NCBI GenBank assembly: GCA_003162595.1
Contig: PMNJ01000038.1
Coordinates: forward strand, 2,124-8,981
Direction: 5' to 3'
Origin: Bacteroidales bacterium
Lineage (GTDB): Bacteria; Bacteroidota; Bacteroidia; Bacteroidales; VadinHA17
Length of the DNA stretch: 6,858 nt
Shown here in pieces: positions 1 through 6,858 of this stretch. Under the pieces are notes generated by a model. That model was given only the letters and a program-made list of their open reading frames with translations, did no database searches and was not told where the DNA came from. How positions within the stretch are numbered: the stretch's first letter is position 1; the number at the start of each line of letters is the position of its first letter. Made by a program: the position numbers and the translations under genes.

Positions 1-789
1 CAAATCAACATAGATAGGATTGGCATTTGGCTGTGCACCTTGATAAACAATTTTGGCATTATCGGCATTAGAAGATATAACATTCGGAGCAGCAGCTTCA
101 ACAGCAGCTTTTGCAGTTGCATCATCCTTATCTGCAAGAACCAGAGCCATTCTTAGTTTCAGTGAATTGGCGAATTTGGTCCATAAGGCAACATCGCCCC
201 CGTACATATTGTCTGCACCTCCAAAGCTTCCAGATCCTTGGTTCAAGTTGGCAATGGCGGCATCCAGTCTTACAAGAAGAGCTTTAAAAACTGTCAGACC
301 ATCATCATACTTCGGCAGGGGCTTAGTTATATCCAGGGCATCAGAATAGGGAATATCGCCAAATGTTTCAACCAGCACATCAAAGCAATAGACTTCCATT
401 ACTTCAATAATGGCCAGCTTATTTGCATGAGCCGCTGGAGTCTCTGCACCCAGCGGTGTGGCGGCAATTACTTTAGCGGATTCATCGAAGTTCTTTAGAG
501 CATTGACATAGAATAGATTCCATAAATTATCCGATTCATTACGGGTAGTCAAATCGTAATTACTCTCATCGGTATAGGTGGTCTCTGTCCAGTACTGCAC
601 AAAAAGCCTGAAATCATTACGGTTCACATTGCTGCTCACCACCTGGTCCATCACTCTTTTTTGTGCATTGGTAAATAGGGTCTCTCCAGGAACCGTTGCC
701 GGGTCCTTAATATTCTTGTTCAGATCTTCCAACTTTCCGCATGAGACGATCAATGCGAAAAAAGAAAGCATAATTAATATCTTTTTCAT
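1..789 (-). CDS. SusD/RagB-family nutrient-binding outer-membrane lipoprotein (3' part missing)
   Basis: This is the surface lipoprotein that caps a SusC-type transporter and helps capture its ligand. Only residues 1-263 are in the window; the reading frame runs off the left edge without a stop, and relatives are usually about 480-530 residues, so roughly half is present. It starts at the ATG at 789 with a lipoprotein signal peptide (MKKILIMLSFFALIVSC), giving a lipobox ending at Cys17. The mature N-terminus has a small acidic pair (E21, D22). Sequence stretches typical of the SusD-like_2 / 'SusD and RagB' group are YWTETTY (66-72), FGDIPYSDAL (143-152), PKYDDG (159-164) and the W203..FANSLKLRMAL segment (207-216). 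The start lies 9 bp after the susC-like stop, so the pair is almost certainly co-transcribed. There is no visible Shine-Dalgarno; the preceding bases are AT-rich, as is usual in Bacteroidota. The family call is firm; the ligand cannot be read from the sequence. Confidence 0.93.
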   Translation of the reverse strand, partial: MKKILIMLSFFALIVSCGKLEDLNKNIKDPATVPGETLFTNAQKRVMDQVVSSNVNRNDFRLFVQYWTETTYTDESNYDLTTRNESDNLWNLFYVNALKNFDESAKVIAATPLGAETPAAHANKLAIIEVMEVYCFDVLVETFGDIPYSDALDITKPLPKYDDGLTVFKALLVRLDAAIANLNQGSGSFGGADNMYGGDVALWTKFANSLKLRMALVLADKDDATAKAAVEAAAPNVISSNADNAKIVYQGAQPNANPIYVDL

Positions 790-798
790 AGCAGATAA

Positions 799-3700
799 TT
801 AAAAAGTAAATTTAATGTTGAAACCAATATTCCTTGTTGTAGGTAGCGAGCCCGTGGAATAGCCCAGGAGGTTACCAGAACCCAATCCTGATTCAGGATC
901 AGCGTAAGGCAGATGTTTACTGATGATCCACAGGTTGGAACCTACTATACTCAAGTCAATCCCTTTTATGAGGAAGTTCTGTAACAAGGCCGCAGGCACA
1001 CTGTAAGATATACTTGCTTCCCTGAGTTTTACGTAGCTGGCATCATAGGAGAATGCTGCCTCTGGAATTCTCACGTAACCAAATGAACCATAGTTAGATG
1101 CATCGATTCTGGAAGTATTTTTAGTACCATCGGGATTTACACCCGGATTAATGAATCCACCGCTGGTTGATGCATAACCCTTGCTATGATCGGCAGGATC
1201 CACCCAAACAATGGGATCCCTGACCGGGTTGCCCAAATCGTTATTGCCTGCTGTTTCAGGATATAAACCGGTTGCCATACCATAATACATATCGAGTGAC
1301 CAGATGTGACCACCTTGTGACATATCAATAAGACAGGATAATTTCCAATTCTTATATGTAAATGTATTCAGGAGGCCACCCTTCCAGTCCGGGGAAACTC
1401 TTCCCAGATTATTGTTGTTTGTTGTAGTCATTACATATCTGCCATTGGCAGGATTAACAACACGTTGACCATTCAGATAGGTATAATCAGTACCCTCAAT
1501 AATACCCCAAGGTTGACCCACATGGGCATTAATGGTAACGCCACCCTGGAAGGCACCAAGCTGGTAATTTTCAACACCCGGATACAGTGAGATTACCTTA
1601 TTGACATTTTTCGACCAGTTGATGCTAAGTTCCCAACTAAAATTAGAAGTTTTAACCGGAACAAAGTTAAGAGCCAGCTCAATACCCTTATTTTCAATCT
1701 CACCTGCATTGATATTCTTGTAAAAATACCCGGCAGCCGAGCTCACGGCAAGCGGCAAAATCTGATTTGTGGTATTTGTTTTATACAAAGCCAAATCAAA
1801 TCCGGCTCTTCTGTTCAGGAAATACATTTCAAGCCCGGTCTCAAGGCTATTTGTTTTTTCAGGTTTCAGATCCGGGTCTTTCTTGGTGGTGGCCACAGCA
1901 CTCATCGGGCTGTTAAACGGAGTAAGAATAGTGTATTCATCCTGGATCTGATCAAATCCGGCACTGTTACCAACCTGGGCATAGTTCAGACGCACTTTGC
2001 CAAATGAAAGCCACTGTTGTTTAACAAGTTCAGAGAATATAATACTACCCGACACAGAAGGATAATAATAAACTGAACTAGAAACTGGCAAAGTGGAGGA
2101 ATGGTCGCGTCTAAGGGTAGCATCCAGGAATAAGTAATTCCTATAACCCAGGGATGCGCTGCCATAAATGCCATTTATCCCGATGTCTTGGGCTAATTCC
2201 TTGGGATAAGGAATCGGATCAATACTGTTTTGCAGCGAATAAAGCCTCGGAATTGCCAAACCTCCATTGGTTGCTGAAATGATGCGGTTAAAGATCTGCC
2301 TGTTGATATTGGCACCCAGGATCCCTTTCAGATTTAACGTGCTCGTCAAATCTTTGTTGATGTTCAGCATGAGATCATAGTTATCCTGTCTTGAGAAGTA
2401 ATCTCTCCTGAGATATCCTGAACCCTGGTCACTTCGTCCAGTGCTGCCATCCTGGCCGGTACCTATTCCAAAAGCACCTGGAACAGTACCAATGGCTTTT
2501 CTTTCTTCTTCCAGTGCTGAATAGAAATCAGTAGCAGCACGACCGAACAACTCTAACCAATCGGTCAGTTTATAATTTACAGTCATATAGCCAATGAATC
2601 GGTCCCTGGAGTCAGTTTCATAATTCTCGTAAGCCATCCAGTAAGGGTTATCCCAATATATTGGTTGCTCATCCGAAGGGTCAGCCCAGTTCCAGGTGAT
2701 ATTTCTTTTAGTAGTAAAATAGGCAGCCTTCAACTCCTGGATATCCACGTTAGTTTCGAACCACTGGCGCCATGAACCCATATAGTTATCATTATAACCG
2801 GTTTCATTCCTTCCCTTACCGTCTGTCTGGATGAAATTGGCAGAACCGGAAACCGTGAGCCGGCTATCAACTTTCCAGGTACCATTCATTAAAAGGTTAT
2901 TCTTTTTCAATGAGCTGTTGGGCACAATGCCGTCATCCTTATAATTGGTGTATGATAGCCTGTAATTGCCTTTATCAAAACTATTTTCAATAGCTACAGT
3001 ATTCGTATAAGTCTGTGATTTGTTGAAGAAAGTGATGGGTCCGTTCTTGGCCGCAACCCAGGGGGTAGCTTTCTGATAATTGGGGGATTGAGGATCTACG
3101 GCATCCCACTGATAAACCATCAGGCTAGGATCAAACTTTGCACCATAGGAAGCATCCTCGGAAGTTGTAACCCATTGTTCAAGGACTCCGTCACCATTGG
3201 GAGCAGGCACCAGATCACGCATATACCAGTATCCGCCCGGACCATCGTAATACGATCCGTAACCTGCACCATACTTATTCTGGTACTTCGGGAAAGTGCT
3301 TTTGTCAACAGTTCCCAGTGTAAAATTTGAATTTATGGTAATACCAATACCGTTCTTTTTCTGATTTCCCTTTTTGGTTGTGATCATGATCACACCGGTT
3401 GCGGCTCGTGAACCATACAAGGCAGTAGCAGCAGCGCCTTTTAAAACATTAATGGATTCAATATCATCAGGATTTATATCTGAGGCTGCATTACCATAGT
3501 CATAACCTGATCCGGTCTGTGATTGACTAACTGTATTGGTGACCCTGTTACTAACTGGTACACCATCAACAACAAATAACGCCTGGTTGTCACCGGTCAG
3601 AGATGAAGCACCTCGTACCTGAATGTTTGTTGATCCCCCAAAATTGGTATTACGGGTGATCACAACCCCGGCAACTTTCCCTGATAATGAATTAAGAAAG

Positions 3701-4119
3701 TTATCAGATTTTACAGTGGAAACTGCCTCACCCTGAACCTCCTGTGTGGCGTATCCCAGCGATTTCTTTGTACGGGAAATACCGAGAGCAGTTACAACGA
3801 CTTCGTTCAAGCCTACAAGGTCTGATTCCATAGTGGCATCGATTACTTTGCGTCCTGAAACAGAAACCTCAAGAGTTTTCATCCCAATATAGGAGAAAAT
3901 CAATGTTGTTGCATTTGCCGGCGCTGAAATAGAGTACTTCCCATTTACGTCTGTAATTGAACCAATCGTGGTACCCTTAACAACAACGGTAACACCAGGA
4001 ATAGGACCCGCCCCTTCTGTCGAAGAGGTGACCCTACCTGTAATCACTATTGTCTGTGCCAATAAAGTGTAGCCACTTACAAACACAAACAAAACAATCA
4101 ACAGAAATAGTTTCTTCAT
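799..4119 (-). CDS. SusC/RagA-family TonB-linked outer-membrane transporter
   Basis: This is a complete 1106-residue TonB-dependent transporter that imports an oligomeric ligand (glycan or peptide) across the outer membrane with its SusD partner. The ATG at 4119 is chosen because it directly opens a signal peptide (MKKLFLLIVLFVF, cleavage likely after LLA near residue 21). The in-frame ATG at 4179 would add 20 residues of polar and basic sequence before it. Domains in order: carboxypeptidase-regulatory-like Ig fold (about 26-101, with VVVKGTTIGSITDVNGKYSI); TonB-box region LNEVVVTALG (104-113); plug (about 115-255) with the family hallmarks IQVRGASSL (166-174), ALFVVDGVP (180-188), DDIESINVLKGAAATALYGS (218-237) and GVIMITTKKG (242-251); then a beta-barrel to the end, closing with an aromatic-ended strand (NIGFNIKFTF). 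There is no STN domain before the plug, so it is not a sigma/anti-sigma signalling transducer. The length is normal for the family and no frameshift is seen. The substrate is not predictable from this window. Confidence 0.96.
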   Translation of the reverse strand: MKKLFLLIVLFVFVSGYTLLAQTIVITGRVTSSTEGAGPIPGVTVVVKGTTIGSITDVNGKYSISAPANATTLIFSYIGMKTLEVSVSGRKVIDATMESDLVGLNEVVVTALGISRTKKSLGYATQEVQGEAVSTVKSDNFLNSLSGKVAGVVITRNTNFGGSTNIQVRGASSLTGDNQALFVVDGVPVSNRVTNTVSQSQTGSGYDYGNAASDINPDDIESINVLKGAAATALYGSRAATGVIMITTKKGNQKKNGIGITINSNFTLGTVDKSTFPKYQNKYGAGYGSYYDGPGGYWYMRDLVPAPNGDGVLEQWVTTSEDASYGAKFDPSLMVYQWDAVDPQSPNYQKATPWVAAKNGPITFFNKSQTYTNTVAIENSFDKGNYRLSYTNYKDDGIVPNSSLKKNNLLMNGTWKVDSRLTVSGSANFIQTDGKGRNETGYNDNYMGSWRQWFETNVDIQELKAAYFTTKRNITWNWADPSDEQPIYWDNPYWMAYENYETDSRDRFIGYMTVNYKLTDWLELFGRAATDFYSALEEERKAIGTVPGAFGIGTGQDGSTGRSDQGSGYLRRDYFSRQDNYDLMLNINKDLTSTLNLKGILGANINRQIFNRIISATNGGLAIPRLYSLQNSIDPIPYPKELAQDIGINGIYGSASLGYRNYLFLDATLRRDHSSTLPVSSSVYYYPSVSGSIIFSELVKQQWLSFGKVRLNYAQVGNSAGFDQIQDEYTILTPFNSPMSAVATTKKDPDLKPEKTNSLETGLEMYFLNRRAGFDLALYKTNTTNQILPLAVSSAAGYFYKNINAGEIENKGIELALNFVPVKTSNFSWELSINWSKNVNKVISLYPGVENYQLGAFQGGVTINAHVGQPWGIIEGTDYTYLNGQRVVNPANGRYVMTTTNNNNLGRVSPDWKGGLLNTFTYKNWKLSCLIDMSQGGHIWSLDMYYGMATGLYPETAGNNDLGNPVRDPIVWVDPADHSKGYASTSGGFINPGVNPDGTKNTSRIDASNYGSFGYVRIPEAAFSYDASYVKLREASISYSVPAALLQNFLIKGIDLSIVGSNLWIISKHLPYADPESGLGSGNLLGYSTGSLPTTRNIGFNIKFTF

Positions 4120-4176
4120 ACGAATTAGTTTTAGGTTTAATTTAACGGGTGAATATAATCCTCTTTTTTGAAAATG

Positions 4177-4212
4177 CAAAATTTATTACAATAGTGCCAT
4201 ACTTCTTACAAA
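4177..4212 (-). promoter_or_regulatory. weak Bacteroidota-type promoter candidate for the susCD-like pair
   Basis: Within the 178-bp gap, the minus strand reads AAATTTTG at 4184-4177, one mismatch from the Bacteroidota -7 element TAnnTTTG. A TTTG (4212-4209) lies upstream as a possible -33 element. The spacer is 24 bp, longer than the usual 19-21 bp, so the match is poor. If used, transcription would start about 50 bp before the ATG at 4119. In such AT-rich DNA matches of this quality arise by chance. The alternative is that susC is reached by read-through from the gene upstream. Confidence 0.2.
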
Positions 4213-4274
4213 TTGCTTCTTTAAATGGCAAATTATTTACAGGCATTAATTGGAACACATTTCAAACTGGCACT
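4193..4274. repeat. short TGGCA/TGCCA repeats in the susC upstream gap
   Basis: The AT-rich gap contains TGCCA at 4195-4199 and TGGCA at 4226-4230 and 4268-4272. The first belongs to two inverted pairs: TGCCAT (4195-4200) with ATGGCA (4225-4230), and AGTGCCA (4193-4199) with TGGCACT (4268-4274). The left-to-left spacings are 31 and 42 bp, close to three and four helical turns. This could be a set of operator half-sites, but the motifs are short and chance is a fair explanation. The loops are too long, and no T-run follows, for these to be an intrinsic terminator. Confidence 0.2.
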
Positions 4275-4297
4275 GTGGTATATCCTAGTAAACCAAA

Positions 4298-6400
4298 TTA
4301 AATTTTGATAATTCTTTTTACATACTTGGTATTGTCCAGATATGCTACCACCAAAGTATAAATTCCGGGAATAACAGAGCTTAAATCAATTGTGAATTCA
4401 CTTCCGGGATTATTTAAGGCAGTAATGATTCGTCCGCTTAGATTGCAGATCAATATATTACGGATCATTTTGATTGATTTTATCTTTAAAATGCTTCCGA
4501 CAGGATTGGGATATATTTCCAATTCAGGATATAATTCATTGTGAATTCCGGTTTTCAAAACAGATTTTCCCATAACATATAATGGCCTGGCTGCAATTGA
4601 GGAATCTTTTTCCTGGCAGAGAGTTATTACATCTGATTGAGGACCCTGGGATTCCGGACTAAATTTTACAGATAACGATTTTGAGCTTATTGGATCAATA
4701 GTACGGGGAAGATCTTTAACCTTAAAATCCCGGTCATTCCCATAAGCTGATGTAACCGTCACTGTATTTTTTGTATAATTGATAACATTGACATCGCGTG
4801 AAACAGAATCGCCCTGTGTAACTTCACCAAAATTGACTGTGTCAGTACTCAACCTGAAAATGTTATGATCCCAATTTGTGTGATATGCGGCATAAGTGGG
4901 ATAGGTATTCAAATCAAATCTGATCTCATAAACCAAATCCCCTTTAGTATTATATTCTGTAATAATATGACCGCTCTCACCCACTATGGAACCCCAGAAA
5001 ATAAATGTATTCCCATTGTCCAGCCTTTGCAGATTTCCTGTAACATATGCAAAAATATCAGGATTATGACGGTATTCCTTGGTTAAAGTTACCACTTTAT
5101 TGATCTCGTCAAGATGATATTCAATCCCCCTTGAATATATAGGCTCCGAACCGTTACCATTATCAAATAAAGTAAGGCTTCCATCTTTTTGTTTCATTAC
5201 AGAATGCTGTGCTGAGAATCCCCGCGTATCGTTATGGTAAATGAATTCATTGTTTTTACCACCAAGTCTCCATATTATCTCCCCGGTTAATCTGTTTATT
5301 TTAGTAATTTCATTCATATCCCTTGATGAAAAGATAAGAGTAGAATCGGTATCAGCATCCAGTGAGTTGCAATGAACATAATCCACCACAGAGGAAAGCA
5401 GATTATTATAAGAATCGGTAATCTTAAAATGGTCCCAGCTTCTCCATTCAAATAAAAGATTTTTGTGCTCGTCCAGTTCCTGTATCACCAAACCTATTAC
5501 TGTTGCATTTGGATCTCCTCCCTCTGCTACCCTGCTCATATCTACCATTTGCGGATCGTAAGACTCCATTATAATATGCCCGTTTTTAAGTAAAAGAATA
5601 TCATGGGCATCAGCGTTATATCCGTTTTTCATATAAAGAGTATCCAAATTATTCAACAAAGAATCTATCACGATATGCCCTTTTATAGTGTGATCAAAAT
5701 AGGTTGCCACTCCTGGGAACTGGGGTTTAAAATTGCTCACCCGGTGAGGAGTTTCCCTTGCTAAAAGAAGTTTTCCATTAGTATTAAACAAATACAAATA
5801 ATCAATTGGGGGTTTTTCCAATACAGTCATGATATTGCCCGGAGTTACTCCATTTGAATAATAAACCATTGGTTCCGGTATATCACTGAAAGAGATGGCA
5901 TTTCCTTTCATGCCTTCTAAACTAGAGCTCCTTAACTTAGAATTTTGTGCTATTTCAAAATTATCGGAAAAATCCTGGTTGAAATTCCCGGCAGAAATTT
6001 TTCGTACGGTGAATCCATATTCGAACAACGGCAATTCTTCTCCGGTTTTTGTTTTTATTCCGTTTCTCAGATGTAACCTGACTTTCTCATTAAAAGAAAA
6101 ACATTGATCAGGTTTAAAAATCAGGGTCAGTTTATCCTTGTTAAGAGTAAATGTCCCTGTATGTTTTCCACTTATTTCACCTGTAACCTGGAGACAATCT
6201 TCCCAAAGAGAGTTTACATCAATTGGTTTCCCGTAACGCAGTACAATTACTGTCTCCGGATTAATCCCGATACTATTTGGTTTTGGAGAACAAAACTGGT
6301 ATCTGTTTATTCCCGGATCCTGTGCTGATGCAGAATCCAATTTTGATAAAAAAAATAATGCCATCAGGGATAACAAGTAAAATCTCATAGCTGACCTCAT
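4298..6400 (-). CDS. T9SS-secreted arylsulfotransferase (ASST)-like beta-propeller protein
   Basis: This is a complete 700-residue secreted protein. Residues 1-27 form a signal peptide (cleavage likely after SASA, before QDP). About 34-134 is an Ig-like domain of the SbsA/Big_5 kind. About 195-510 is an ASST-like propeller with AHDILLLKNGH (265-275), DYVHCNS (340-346), IFSSRDMNEITKI (356-368), GEIIWRLGGK (373-382) and FSAQHSV (395-401). About 513-613 is a Hydin/ASPM-like Ig fold (NFGEVTQGDS), and about 618-700 is a T9SS type A sorting domain (EIYPNPV ... IIKI). By analogy with E. coli AssT (His252, His356, Arg374 and the sulphated His436), the likely active residues are H266, H343, R360 and H399. 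That family moves sulphate from one phenolic ester to another phenol; the substrate here is unknown, and a non-catalytic propeller is possible. The ATG at 6400 overlaps the preceding stop (ATGA), suggesting coupled translation; M5 (at 6388) is an alternative start that also gives a signal peptide. The C-terminus should direct export through T9SS to the surface or medium. Confidence 0.85.
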   Translation of the reverse strand: MRSAMRFYLLSLMALFFLSKLDSASAQDPGINRYQFCSPKPNSIGINPETVIVLRYGKPIDVNSLWEDCLQVTGEISGKHTGTFTLNKDKLTLIFKPDQCFSFNEKVRLHLRNGIKTKTGEELPLFEYGFTVRKISAGNFNQDFSDNFEIAQNSKLRSSSLEGMKGNAISFSDIPEPMVYYSNGVTPGNIMTVLEKPPIDYLYLFNTNGKLLLARETPHRVSNFKPQFPGVATYFDHTIKGHIVIDSLLNNLDTLYMKNGYNADAHDILLLKNGHIIMESYDPQMVDMSRVAEGGDPNATVIGLVIQELDEHKNLLFEWRSWDHFKITDSYNNLLSSVVDYVHCNSLDADTDSTLIFSSRDMNEITKINRLTGEIIWRLGGKNNEFIYHNDTRGFSAQHSVMKQKDGSLTLFDNGNGSEPIYSRGIEYHLDEINKVVTLTKEYRHNPDIFAYVTGNLQRLDNGNTFIFWGSIVGESGHIITEYNTKGDLVYEIRFDLNTYPTYAAYHTNWDHNIFRLSTDTVNFGEVTQGDSVSRDVNVINYTKNTVTVTSAYGNDRDFKVKDLPRTIDPISSKSLSVKFSPESQGPQSDVITLCQEKDSSIAARPLYVMGKSVLKTGIHNELYPELEIYPNPVGSILKIKSIKMIRNILICNLSGRIITALNNPGSEFTIDLSSVIPGIYTLVVAYLDNTKYVKRIIKI
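6397..6400 (-). other. ATGA stop/start overlap coupling two secreted-protein genes
   Basis: On the minus strand the bases read ATGA. The ATG (6400-6398) opens the ASST-like gene and the TGA (6399-6397) closes the preceding frame after KLIKQE. Such four-base overlaps normally mean one mRNA and translational coupling, which supports placing both genes in one operon and supports M1 over M5 as the start. Confidence 0.7.
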
Positions 6401-6858
6401 TCCTGTTTAATTAATTTAACAGCACGAATCATCCCTGTACCTGGTTCTTCCACATATAATACATATATACCGTTGGGTTTATTGCTCAGGTCGATTTGAA
6501 AATTTTCGCTTTCTTCTCTGTCTGATTTCCAGACTATTTTACCGTACAGATCAAACACTTTAATCAATAATTTGCCTGGTGTATTAACCTCAATAAAGAA
6601 TTCACCTTTGCCCGGATTTGGTCCGACTTTAAAATCAGATTGTAAAAGATTCTCAATTCCAGTACCCAGGATATTATTAACCGATACGAATAATGACCTG
6701 GTTACCAAGGTAGAATCAGTCTCCTGGCAAAATATGATATTATCAGAAATCTTACCTGCAGTGAAAGAGGGGAATATAATTGTACAAGAGTCTTCGCTCC
6801 CCGCCTCAATTGTAAGAGGCAAATCATTCACATAAAATCCAAGGTTTTTATTATGAGC
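6397..6858 (-). CDS. C-terminal part of a T9SS-secreted protein, probable relative of the ASST-like neighbour (5' part missing)
   Basis: The last 153 residues of a protein whose start lies beyond the right edge; the frame is open to base 6858. A GTG at 6831 lies inside a conserved fold and is not a credible start. Window residues 1-65 are the end of a Hydin-like Ig domain (YVNDLPLTIEAGSEDS ... IIFCQETDST). About 72-153 is a T9SS type A sorting domain: FKVGPNPGKGEFFIEV, then KVFDLYGKIVW, FQIDLSNKPNGIYVLYV, ending KLIKQE. The first 82 residues align without gaps to residues 552-633 of the downstream ASST-like protein, with 32 identities by hand count, including the shared Cys-Gln-Glu-x-Asp-Ser and the Pro-Asn-Pro that opens the sorting domain. 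This points to a tandem duplication, so the missing part may also be an ASST-like propeller. That is inference, because Hydin and sorting modules can be shared by unrelated secreted proteins. Export through T9SS is well supported; the enzymatic role is not visible. Confidence 0.85.
   Translation of the reverse strand, partial: AHNKNLGFYVNDLPLTIEAGSEDSCTIIFPSFTAGKISDNIIFCQETDSTLVTRSLFVSVNNILGTGIENLLQSDFKVGPNPGKGEFFIEVNTPGKLLIKVFDLYGKIVWKSDREESENFQIDLSNKPNGIYVLYVEEPGTGMIRAVKLIKQE

Noticed and set aside
53..349. Plus-strand open frames over the SusD-like gene (53-349, 238-498, 578-802)
   Set aside because: They are antisense to a clearly recognised SusD-like coding frame, show no family resemblance, and have no credible start context.
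790..798. A Shine-Dalgarno site between the SusC-like stop and the SusD-like start
   Set aside because: The nine bases (TTATCTGCT on the minus strand) contain no purine-rich element. Lack of such a site is normal in Bacteroidota.
3088..3330. Plus-strand and other-frame minus-strand open frames inside the SusC-like gene (for example 3088-3330, 1769-1951, 1137-1328, 1986-2174)
   Set aside because: They are short, unlike any known protein, and fully inside a confident coding frame, so they are chance frames.
4120..4179. A 20-residue N-terminal extension of the SusC-like protein from the ATG at 4179
   Set aside because: It would bury the signal peptide behind a polar, basic stretch. The ATG at 4119 directly precedes MKKLFLLIVLFVF, and the bases before it look like an AT-rich Bacteroidota leader.
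4195..4230. Inverted pair TGCCAT/ATGGCA as an intrinsic terminator of the ASST-like gene
   Set aside because: The arms are six bases with a 24-base loop, GC content is low, and no T-run follows on the minus strand. It would not form a stable terminator hairpin.
6397..6831. A small independent 144-residue gene starting at GTG 6831
   Set aside because: The frame is open through to the window edge, and the nine codons before the GTG continue the match to the neighbour's Hydin-like domain. It is the tail of a longer gene.
6572..6835. Plus-strand open frame of 87 codons opposite the T9SS tail
   Set aside because: The opposite strand encodes a clear sorting domain with conserved residues, and the plus-strand product resembles nothing.

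Overview
The window looks like chromosomal DNA from a member of the Bacteroidota. It carries an adjacent SusC/SusD pair, type IX secretion (T9SS) C-terminal sorting domains, AT-rich leaders, and no obvious Shine-Dalgarno sites. All four genes lie on the minus strand, so transcription runs from high to low coordinates. The first gene (right edge) and the last gene (left edge) are both cut by the window.

In transcription order the layout is as follows. (1) 6858-6397 is the 3' end of a secreted protein whose visible part is a Hydin-like/Ig-like fragment and a T9SS type A sorting domain. (2) 6400-4298 is a complete 700-residue secreted protein: signal peptide, an N-terminal Ig-like domain, an arylsulfotransferase (ASST)-like beta-propeller that keeps the expected His/His/Arg/His set, a Hydin-like domain, and a T9SS sorting domain. 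Its start overlaps the stop of gene 1 by four bases (ATGA), and its tail aligns without gaps to the visible part of gene 1, so the two are tandem relatives. (3) A 178-bp AT-rich gap (4297-4120) holds no clear terminator, only a weak promoter candidate and some short TGGCA/TGCCA repeats. (4) 4119-799 is a complete SusC/RagA-type TonB-dependent outer-membrane transporter without an STN signalling domain. (5) 789-1 is the first 263 residues of its SusD/RagB-type lipoprotein partner, 9 bp downstream.

SusC and SusD should together form a lidded outer-membrane importer for an oligomeric nutrient such as a glycan or peptide. The two upstream proteins should be exported by T9SS to the cell surface or medium. 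One is a probable sulfotransferase-like propeller enzyme; the other is possibly similar but its catalytic part is outside the window. Whether the secreted pair and the importer work on the same substrate is inference from their order and strand. No sulfatase, glycoside hydrolase, regulator, RNA gene, mobile element or CRISPR array is visible. The most notable point is the T9SS-exported ASST-like protein with an unusual four-part architecture, in tandem with a relative and directly upstream of a SusCD importer.
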